DNA of 5,081 nt from contig JAIRZN010000130.1 in NCBI GenBank assembly GCA_031267205.1, positions 1-5,081 on the forward strand, in the 5' to 3' direction. Positions 1 through 5,081 of the stretch are shown here, one piece after another. Position 1 is the stretch's first letter. Each line of letters begins with the position of its first letter. Made by a program: the position numbers and the translations under genes. The notes under the pieces were generated by a model that worked only from the letters and a program-made list of their open reading frames with translations, was not told the DNA's origin and did no database searches. The DNA is from Tannerellaceae bacterium. GTDB taxonomy: Bacteria; Bacteroidota; Bacteroidia; Bacteroidales; Tannerellaceae.

Positions 1-135
1 CTGCGATTTAATATCTAATAAAACTCCCGACAGGGGAGCAAGGTCTGAGCCTACGGTTACCTGCCCTGTTGCTTGAAAGCAGGAAAGTATCAAGGCAATC
101 ACGATGAACAGAAAAATGGATCTAAAAGCTTTCAT
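1..135 (-). CDS. Secreted protein, N-terminal fragment (cut by window edge)
   Basis: The reading frame starts with ATG at 135-133 and stays open for 45 codons to the window edge, so only the N-terminus is visible. Residues 1-24 form a signal peptide: a basic start (MKAFRS), a hydrophobic core (IFLFIVIALIL), then a likely signal peptidase I site A-T-G before Q25. A cysteine at residue 19 (I-L-S-C) could instead be a weak lipobox. The mature start, QVTVGSDLAPLSGVLLDIKS, resembles the opening of many Bacteroidota exported surface proteins (QVTIGS..P..GA.LDL), some of which carry a Fibrobacter-type 'major paralogous' domain. The functional domain lies outside the window, so no role is assigned. 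The start is preceded by an AT-rich stretch without a Shine-Dalgarno site, normal for this phylum. The gene is in the same direction as radC but separated from it by 411 bp, so it is probably a separate transcription unit. Confidence 0.75.
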   Translation of the reverse strand, partial: MKAFRSIFLFIVIALILSCFQATGQVTVGSDLAPLSGVLLDIKSQ

Positions 136-546
136 GAGTAATTATTTTAAAATTGTATTAAATTGCCGTACCGGATAACGCACACATGCCAACAGGGGAA
201 GAGTAAAGCCGTCACGATTGTGCGCCGAAACATTCCAACCTTCGGCTGCGGTAGATTGCGTCCTTGTGTTACATTTCGTCAGGCTAATTGCGCTATGCGT
301 CATAATCATTTTCATTTCGTTCTTCTTTTAGTGCAAAATAAATTGCTTATAATGTGTTTTCTCGTTAGAGTGCGTGCAGGGCAAACAGACTTGGTATGAA
401 GAAAATAAAACCTCTCTTATGTTAGTTTTAGAACCTTACATGGAGACCTCATTTCAGAACTTTCCGATTTGCGCGAAACAAACATCTCGCCGCAAATGTA
501 AACAAATAATTTATGTATATGCATAAAATGAAAAAAAAAATCACGG
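136..546. other. 411-bp intergenic region between radC and the secreted-protein gene
   Basis: No convincing gene was found on either strand. The one open frame on the plus strand (163-399) has low-complexity, cysteine- and arginine-scattered translation and no family resemblance. The stretch is more AT-rich than the neighbouring genes. It contains an A10 tract at 531-540 (T10 on the transcribed strand, just past radC), a Bacteroides-type -7 box at 493-500, and a small inverted repeat, GCCGAA (224-229) with TTCGGC (241-246), with an 11-nt loop and no T-run after it. No tRNA-like or rRNA-like sequence was recognised. Confidence 0.6.
493..500 (-). promoter_or_regulatory. Possible Bacteroides-type -7 promoter element
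   Basis: The minus strand reads TACATTTG, an exact match to the Bacteroidota -7 consensus TAnnTTTG. No good -33 TTTG is seen about 20 nt upstream, so the match is partial. If real, transcription would start near 486 and give a leader of about 350 nt before the secreted-protein gene at 135. A six-base match in AT-rich DNA can easily arise by chance. Confidence 0.3.
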
Positions 547-563
547 CTAACATAACTTTCCGT
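531..563 (-). terminator. Possible intrinsic terminator of the efp-radC unit
   Basis: On the transcribed strand, the radC stop codon TAG (549-547) is followed within a few bases by ten consecutive T (540-531). The T-run is preceded by a weak pairing, ACGG (560-563 read on the minus strand) with CCGT (546-543), whose loop contains the last radC codons. The T-run is well placed, but a four-base stem is short for a factor-independent terminator. Confidence 0.35.
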
Positions 564-1239
564 TATCGGCGTAGCTGTAATAGGTGTTGCCGGCAAGGAT
601 TAGATGGTCGGACAGGGTTATTCCCACCAATTTGGCGGCGTTTTGTACGCGGAGCGTCAGGGCGTCGTCCTGGGGACTGGGGTAGAGATTGCCCGAAGGA
701 TGATTGTGGCAGAGGATAATGCCGGAGGCCAGCGACTGTACGGCGGCTTTCAGTATCAGACGTATATCGGCAGCGACTTCGGAGGCGCCGCCTTGACTGA
801 TCTTTACTTTGCCGATGACCCCGGCGGCCCGGTTTGTCATGGCTATCCATAATTCCTCGTGGCTAAGGTCTGCGAGCAAGGGGGAAAATATAGCGTATGC
901 ATCCTTGCTGTACCTGACACACTCCTGCCGTATGGGTTCGCAACCTGCGCGCCGGCGTCCTAATTCGAGGGCGGCGGATATAGTGACGGCCTTAGCTTCC
1001 CCGATGCCTTTAAAGCCGGAGGTCAGTTCCTTTACGGATAGTTTGCCAAGCGCATTCAGGTTGTTTTTTACGGAGTGAAGGATGCGTTGTGCGAGTTGAA
1101 CTGCCGATTCATCACGGGTTCCCGAACCGATCAGTATGGCGAGGAGTTCGGCGTCTGTTAGCGCCGAGCCTCCTTTTTGCATCATTTTCTCTCGCGGGCG
1201 GTCTTCTTCCGCCCATTCCTTGATAGGTAGTTTATCCAC
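547..1239 (-). CDS. radC: RadC family JAB1/MPN+ (JAMM) domain protein
   Basis: The 230-residue product matches the RadC family over its full length. Residues 1-25 contain the conserved IKEWAEEDRPREKM opening. Residues 30-100 form a helical region with a helix-hairpin-helix-like GIGEAKA (78-84). Residues 105-230 form the JAB/MPN+ domain with the metal-binding signature HNHPSG (178-183) followed by PSPQDD (187-192). The predicted metal and catalytic residues H178, H180, S188 and D191 are all present. JAMM proteins bind zinc, but no activity is firmly established for bacterial RadC, and the old DNA-repair assignment is doubtful. The start is GTG: it puts the conserved opening at the N-terminus, and no usable in-frame start lies between it and the end of efp. 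The efp stop lies 17 nt upstream with no promoter visible between them, so radC is probably expressed from the efp promoter. A T10 tract follows the stop. Confidence 0.95.
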   Translation of the reverse strand: MDKLPIKEWAEEDRPREKMMQKGGSALTDAELLAILIGSGTRDESAVQLAQRILHSVKNNLNALGKLSVKELTSGFKGIGEAKAVTISAALELGRRRAGCEPIRQECVRYSKDAYAIFSPLLADLSHEELWIAMTNRAAGVIGKVKISQGGASEVAADIRLILKAAVQSLASGIILCHNHPSGNLYPSPQDDALTLRVQNAAKLVGITLSDHLILAGNTYYSYADNGKLC

Positions 1240-1256
1240 AGTTAAGGCGCAGGCGG

Positions 1257-1823
1257 TTATTCCCTGATTCGGCCGACGTATGAGCCGTCGCGCGTATCTA
1301 TTTCTATCTTTTCGCCTTCGTTGATAAAGAGCGGGACGCGCACTTCGGCGCCTGTTTCCACCGTAGCCGGCTTAAGGGTGTTGGTGGCCGTATCGCCTTT
1401 TACGCCCGGCTCGGTGTAGGTCACTTTTAGTATGACGTGCGCAGGGAGTTCGCATGTCAGGATCGTCTCGGTGGCGGCATGTACCATCGCTTCCACCGTA
1501 TCGCCCTCCTTGAGGAACTGTACGCCGCTGATGCCTTCGCCGGGGATACTGATTTGTTCGAAAGTTTCGGAGTGCATAAAATTGTAGCCCATATCGTCCT
1601 TATAAAGGAATTGGTAGGGGCGGCGCTCGATGCGTACTTCTTCGATTTTCACGCCTGAGTTCCACGTCTTGTCTATGACGCGACCGGTCGTTACGTTCTT
1701 TAGTTTGGTACGGACAAAAGCAGGGCCTTTACCCGGTTTTACGTGCAGGAATTCGACGATAAAGTAGTATACGCCGTCAATATTTATGCACATCCCGTTT
1801 CTGAAATCAGCAGTTGTTGCCAT
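1257..1823 (-). CDS. efp: Translation elongation factor P
   Basis: The 188-residue product is a full-length EF-P. It binds between the P and E sites of stalled cytoplasmic ribosomes and promotes peptide bond formation at consecutive prolines. The N-terminal KOW-like domain (about 1-64) carries the loop HVKPGKGPAF. K32 in its PGKG tip corresponds to the lysine that is modified in E. coli EF-P (K34); whether and how it is modified here cannot be told. The two OB-fold domains follow (about 66-128 and 130-186). The family signature at about 133-153 (VTYTEPGVKGDTATNTLKPA) and the ending EIDTRDGSYVGR are intact. The ATG start at 1823 gives the MATTADFRNGM opening common in Bacteroidales. The leader is AT-rich without a Shine-Dalgarno site, and a strong promoter match lies about 45 nt upstream. 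efp is the first gene of an apparent efp-radC unit. Confidence 0.97.
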   Translation of the reverse strand: MATTADFRNGMCINIDGVYYFIVEFLHVKPGKGPAFVRTKLKNVTTGRVIDKTWNSGVKIEEVRIERRPYQFLYKDDMGYNFMHSETFEQISIPGEGISGVQFLKEGDTVEAMVHAATETILTCELPAHVILKVTYTEPGVKGDTATNTLKPATVETGAEVRVPLFINEGEKIEIDTRDGSYVGRIRE

Positions 1824-1865
1824 GTATATATGTATAATTGATTAATAATTCACTGAATAAGATTG

Positions 1866-1897
1866 CAAAAATAATGTATCTCCTTAGAAGATGCAAA
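1866..1897 (-). promoter_or_regulatory. Bacteroides-type promoter of efp-radC
   Basis: Reading the minus strand, TTTG (1897-1894) is followed after 20 nt by TATTTTTG (1873-1866). These match the -33 TTTG and -7 TAnnTTTG elements of the primary-sigma promoter of Bacteroidota, at the expected spacing. Transcription should begin around 1860, giving an AT-rich leader of roughly 35-40 nt before the efp ATG at 1823. The -33 element is only 25 nt past the stop codon of the upstream gene. No terminator was seen in between, so some read-through into efp is possible. Confidence 0.75.
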
Positions 1898-1922
1898 TAT
1901 TAACAGGGGCGTCTGCGGGATT

Positions 1923-3371
1923 TCACTCCGGAACATTCAATTTCATAACCGTCGCTTCCTTGCCGACGTCCTTGGCGCCGAAGGGGAGTTTGCCTTTAGA
2001 CAGTTCGGGGATATTGAAGGATTTGAGGGTGTAATCGTAGAATGAAGGGTCGCGCTGGGGGAGGAGGAAGGGTTTGCGCGCTATGCCGGCGGAGTCGATG
2101 TAGCTGAAGTAGGGCTTGGTATACAGACCGTCGTCGCGACGGGAGGAGAATACGAACCAGCGGCTGCCGGAGTCCCAGCTATGGTAGGAATCCGTTCCGT
2201 AGGCGTTGACGTTGGCGAGAGTATCGGTACGGCCGCTTTGCAAATCCATGAGCCTGAGGTCGGCTTCGTTGTGCCAGATAGGGAAGGCTCCGTAGGCGGC
2301 TACCGTATACATGAGGTAGCGTCCGTCGGGCGAGGACTTGGGGTGGGATGCCGACAGTCCTTCTACGGAGGCGGAGAACAAGGTGTCCGCCTCTCGCCCG
2401 AAGGTGCCGGAGGATGGGTCGAAGGCTATTTTGCAGATGCTGTACCTTAAGCTGCGGATGCTATCGGGGAGGGACGTGGCGGGCGCTTCGCAATAGTATA
2501 CGGCGTTACCTTCGGCGGAGAAGGCGGGGAAGCTGCGCAACGGCTTTTCGGCGAGCGTATCTTCGGGGAAGGCTATCGCCCTGTCGGTGTCGAAATCCAC
2601 GACGACCAGGTCGGACTTTGCATCGTAGACTTCCATCTGCTCGCCGCGGCCGGTATGGAATGCCGGCACGATGACGTTAGTCGAGAAAACCCCGTATCGT
2701 CCCGAAGGATGGAAGCCTCCGTACACAATAGGCGAAACCATGCCTTCCGCCCGCACCGTCAGCTTACGCAACTTTCCCCCGCGATTGAGGATCGTGCCTC
2801 CGTTCTCGCCGCGTAGATGGAAGAACGAGAGGTTCGGATCCTGATTCCCGTAGGTATGGCAGTTCATGCAGACGCCTTTGTTGAGGTTGTTGTCGGCTAT
2901 TACTCGTTCGTCGAACGATTCGATGTGGCGTTCGACGAGTTGAATGGCGTTCCACACCTCGTAGCCCGGTTCTATGAGGCGGTAGCTTAGGTAAGGGTCA
3001 ATCCTATCGGTTGTGATGTGCCATAGGAAGGGCGCGTAGCGTATACGGCGGTCGCCTGTCAAGGCCGTCACCGTGATGCTGACCGTCCGTCCTTGTTCCG
3101 CTTCGAGCAAGGCGCGCCATTTCCTGAGCGGGAAGCTCACCTTATGACCGCCCTTTATCAGTATATCGGAAAGGGCGCCTTTGATGCGTACCTCCACCTC
3201 GCCGTGATGGTTACGGAGCAGGAAGTTGAGCGGGGCTATATTGCAGGGTATTGTCACGCCGGCGTAGTCGGGATATATCGGCGGCAGTTCGTCGACGGAC
3301 AAAGTCTCCGGCGAAGGCGCGCAGTCTGTAATCAGTAGGCAGGCGAAGCAGGCTATGCAAAGGCGTTTCAT
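1923..3371 (-). CDS. Exported monoheme c-type, TolB/PD40-like beta-propeller protein
   Basis: This 482-residue protein begins with a signal sequence (MKRLCIACFACLLIT). C17 follows in an I-T-D-C context: possibly a lipobox, but aspartate before the cysteine is unusual. Residues 35-120 look like a beta-rich domain. A single heme-attachment motif CMNCH lies at 168-172, followed by a conserved-looking stretch TYGNQDPNLSFFHLRGENGG. From about 210 to 450 there are propeller-type strands of the PD40/WD40 kind: GFHPSGRYGVFS (219-230), SFPAFSAEGNAVYY (280-293), SHPKSSPDGRYLMYT (342-356) and SWDSGSRWFVFSSRRDDG (398-415). Such proteins occur in Bacteroidales with labels like 'TolB-like' or 'cytochrome c biosynthesis protein'; no function is established. 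CxxCH implies heme attachment outside the cytoplasm. Possible distal ligands include H185, H221 and H343, but this is a guess. The ATG lies within the stop region of the upstream membrane-protein gene (ATGA, 4 bp), so translation is probably coupled. Confidence 0.85.
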   Translation of the reverse strand: MKRLCIACFACLLITDCAPSPETLSVDELPPIYPDYAGVTIPCNIAPLNFLLRNHHGEVEVRIKGALSDILIKGGHKVSFPLRKWRALLEAEQGRTVSITVTALTGDRRIRYAPFLWHITTDRIDPYLSYRLIEPGYEVWNAIQLVERHIESFDERVIADNNLNKGVCMNCHTYGNQDPNLSFFHLRGENGGTILNRGGKLRKLTVRAEGMVSPIVYGGFHPSGRYGVFSTNVIVPAFHTGRGEQMEVYDAKSDLVVVDFDTDRAIAFPEDTLAEKPLRSFPAFSAEGNAVYYCEAPATSLPDSIRSLRYSICKIAFDPSSGTFGREADTLFSASVEGLSASHPKSSPDGRYLMYTVAAYGAFPIWHNEADLRLMDLQSGRTDTLANVNAYGTDSYHSWDSGSRWFVFSSRRDDGLYTKPYFSYIDSAGIARKPFLLPQRDPSFYDYTLKSFNIPELSKGKLPFGAKDVGKEATVMKLNVPE

Positions 3372-4969
3372 ACTTCGCCCTCCTCTCCTGCGCGGGCAAA
3401 GTGGTAATAAAACCAGTAGCTTTTGCCGAAGCGTTCGCTAAGCATATCGGGTACGCCGTTGCTGCGCTCGTATATGCCGGTATATTCGATGAAGGCGGAC
3501 ACTAACTCATCCCTTATGCCATAGCTCTGCAATTCGGCGGCGGGAGCTTTTCCGGCAGCCAGCATGATGAGCAAGGCTTCGCCGTATATGCGGGGGAGAT
3601 GTCCCGCCTTGCCCTTACGGTAACGGTCGTAGACGGTGACGAAGGCGGCTATATCCTTGTTGAGCAGATGGTAGCAGAGCAGGTAGTCTAAGGCGTAACG
3701 GTCATCGGGATTGTTTTCCACCAACCATTCCAAGGAAGTTGCATAATCGGAGGATGAGCGCAGAATATCGTCGGCAACGGGGGATGTAGGCTCCGGCGGC
3801 ATTTGTTCAAACCGTTTCGCCCAGCGGCGGTGAAACAGTGTGGCGTCAAGCATACGGAGGTATTTGCGCGCTACGGCCGTATCGCCGTTGATATGGCTTA
3901 TCTCTGCCAGCCGCTTGACGAGGCTCGAACTGCGGTGGCGGGGTGAAAATATCATGCCGAGCATAGCAGAGTGTTGCGCCATATTCATATCTCCCAGATG
4001 ATAGAAGACTTCGTTGCTGAAGAAGATGGTCAGCCTGCCGGACTGTGGGTTTACGGGAAGGAATAGTCCGCCGGTAAACGGCTGGTAGTAATTAAGCAGT
4101 TCATCGGGCAGTCGGCCTTGCTTCGACAGGGCTATGTTGGCGTAATAAGTGACGACAGGATTGTCCATGCCTGCCGCTTGCGCCCTGCGGCCGACCTCGT
4201 CCCAACGTCCACGGGCGGCTTCGACGGAGAGGGACAGTATCTTTTCCCTGTCCAAATCAGCTCCTCGAACGTTTAGCGAGGCGGGGAAGGGATAGCGGTA
4301 GGCCTGTTCGGGCGTAAGCAGGTAATGCGACCTGACGGTTGCCGGATATATGCCTGCCGATAACGCCGTTGTGATCGTAATCGCCGTCAGGTATATGCGT
4401 CCGCACTCTCCCTTTCTCCACATATATATATGTATTAGTACGGGAAAGAGGAGAAACGAAACTCCCGCCATAGTATATAGAACAGGCAAGAGCGCGATGC
4501 CGGCGATAAAGGCCGCGACAGGACGCTTTATAAGGATAAAGGCCTCGAAAGCCGCCAGTACGATGATAACGGAGATCGAAGCCGGAAGCTCATAGTAAAG
4601 CCCACAGTGCAGGAAGCCGTCTGCGACAACCGGCAGCAAGGCCGAAAAGGCTGCATACCGCTTCAATCCGATATGCCGCAAAACCGTCACCCAGAGGGCA
4701 TATTCTAAGCATAGCGCCAGCGTAAGCGTAGCCGCCCCTCCTCCGCGAAGATAGAAGAACTGCGTCAGGAAATCGCCCGCATAACATGCCGCCCAAGCCG
4801 GTTTACCGGCGTAAGAAAGGAAATACTCCTTCGTGAGGAGGAACAATTGCATCTGCTCCTTGAAAAACAAATGATAAGGGAGGACAAACTGAAAGAAAGA
4901 AAAGCAACAGGCCGCAAAAATGACTAAATTGTATAGGCTCTTATGGCCTACTTTTAACCAATCACTCAT
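3368..4969 (-). CDS. Polytopic membrane protein with helical C-terminal region (DUF6057-like)
   Basis: The 533-residue product has two parts. The first 210 residues hold about six or seven hydrophobic segments: roughly 13-36, 79-98, 104-120, 129-147, 150-166, 168-183 and 191-210. The remainder (about 211-533) is soluble and helix-rich. It includes stretches such as WDEVGRRAQAAGMDNPVVTY (256-275) and DTAVARKYLRMLDATLF (363-379), which are reminiscent of TPR-like helical hairpins. I recognise it as resembling the uncharacterised Bacteroidota family DUF6057 (YHLFFKEQMQLF near residue 32, YPFPASLNVRG at 226), without confirmation by search. No enzyme motif is visible. Its stop codon TGA overlaps the ATG of the heme propeller gene, indicating one transcript and coupled translation. 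Inference: it may anchor or receive the periplasmic heme protein. The ATG at 4969 has an AT-rich leader without a Shine-Dalgarno site; no convincing promoter was found up to the window edge. Confidence 0.85.
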   Translation of the reverse strand: MSDWLKVGHKSLYNLVIFAACCFSFFQFVLPYHLFFKEQMQLFLLTKEYFLSYAGKPAWAACYAGDFLTQFFYLRGGGAATLTLALCLEYALWVTVLRHIGLKRYAAFSALLPVVADGFLHCGLYYELPASISVIIVLAAFEAFILIKRPVAAFIAGIALLPVLYTMAGVSFLLFPVLIHIYMWRKGECGRIYLTAITITTALSAGIYPATVRSHYLLTPEQAYRYPFPASLNVRGADLDREKILSLSVEAARGRWDEVGRRAQAAGMDNPVVTYYANIALSKQGRLPDELLNYYQPFTGGLFLPVNPQSGRLTIFFSNEVFYHLGDMNMAQHSAMLGMIFSPRHRSSSLVKRLAEISHINGDTAVARKYLRMLDATLFHRRWAKRFEQMPPEPTSPVADDILRSSSDYATSLEWLVENNPDDRYALDYLLCYHLLNKDIAAFVTVYDRYRKGKAGHLPRIYGEALLIMLAAGKAPAAELQSYGIRDELVSAFIEYTGIYERSNGVPDMLSERFGKSYWFYYHFARAGEEGEV

Positions 4970-5010
4970 TTTAGTTGTATTTGCGTGTTTATATTGAAAT
5001 AAAAATCATA

Positions 5011-5034
5011 TACTCCTATACTTCCGTACTTCTG
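5011..5034. repeat. Three imperfect 8-nt tandem units in the leader of the membrane-protein gene
   Basis: The plus strand reads TACTCCTA, TACTTCCG, TACTTCTG in direct succession, 42 nt before the start codon of the membrane-protein gene on the minus strand. In that gene's transcript the segment is purine-rich (repeats ending in GAGTA or GAAGTA). The units are short and imperfect, so this may be chance. Confidence 0.35.
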
Positions 5035-5049
5035 TATGGCGTCAATATA

Positions 5050-5081
5050 TTGTAATCCGTTACCAACGGATTGTAATCCGT
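5050..5081. repeat. Nested direct and inverted repeat at the window edge (REP-like)
   Basis: TTGTAATCCGT occurs at 5050-5060 and again at 5071-5081, 21 nt apart. The segment also folds. AATCCGTT (5054-5061) pairs with AACGGATT (5065-5072) around a three-base loop, ACC. Alternatively ACGGAT (5066-5071) pairs with ATCCGT (5076-5081). The pattern alternates a motif with its reverse complement and runs off the edge. It could be an intergenic palindromic repeat, an operator, or the hairpin of a terminator for a gene outside the window. No T-run is seen beside it on either strand. Confidence 0.6.

Noticed and set aside
348..353. TATAAT on the plus strand
   Set aside because: Not a Bacteroidota promoter element, no matching upstream box, and no plausible plus-strand gene follows.
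163..399. Open frame of 78 codons on the plus strand in the radC downstream gap
   Set aside because: No recognisable family, irregular composition, opposite to all neighbours, and no convincing promoter in front of it.
604..1078. Plus-strand open frames overlapping radC
   Set aside because: radC on the minus strand is a full-length, motif-complete family member; the plus-strand frames have no family resemblance.
1898..1922. Terminator after the heme propeller gene
   Set aside because: Only three-base pairings are possible and there is no T-run; the stretch leads straight into the efp promoter.
2181..2674. Plus-strand open frames inside the heme propeller gene
   Set aside because: They are antisense shadows of a GC-rich coding region with repetitive Gly/Arg-rich translations; the minus-strand frame has clear domain structure.
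5024..5045. TTGACG followed by TATAGG on the minus strand as a sigma-70-like promoter for the membrane-protein gene
   Set aside because: The spacing and -10 match are poor, and Bacteroidota use TTTG/TAnnTTTG elements, which are absent at this site.
5050..5081. Start of a CRISPR array
   Set aside because: The repeat is only 11 nt with a 10-nt gap that is itself part of a palindrome; CRISPR repeats and spacers are much longer.

Overview
This window looks like chromosomal DNA from a member of the Bacteroidota, most likely order Bacteroidales. The EF-P and RadC proteins have the wording typical of that group. Genes lack Shine-Dalgarno sites and have AT-rich leaders, and a near-perfect Bacteroides-type promoter (TTTG, 20 nt, TAnnTTTG) sits in front of efp. 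The EF-P N-terminus (MATTADFRNGM) looks more like the Parabacteroides/Tannerella/Porphyromonas side than Bacteroides proper, but that is from memory and not from a search.

Every gene I can support is on the minus strand, so transcription runs from high to low coordinates. From the right edge: a compact inverted/direct repeat (5050-5081); an AT-rich leader of about 80 nt; a 533-residue polytopic membrane protein with a long helical C-terminal part (3368-4969, DUF6057-like); and, overlapping it by four bases (ATGA), a 482-residue exported beta-propeller protein with one c-type heme motif, CMNCH (1923-3371). A dedicated promoter then drives efp (1257-1823) and, 17 nt further on, radC (547-1239, GTG start). 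A 411-bp gap follows, holding a possible terminator and a possible promoter. The left edge cuts through a secreted protein of which only the first 45 residues are visible (1-135).

efp and radC are housekeeping genes (relief of ribosome stalling; a JAMM-fold protein of uncertain role). The less ordinary part is the membrane protein/heme propeller pair. The overlap implies coupled translation, and the protein types suggest that an inner-membrane component and a periplasmic heme protein act together. What they do cannot be read from the sequence. I see no mobile element, CRISPR array, tRNA or rRNA here.
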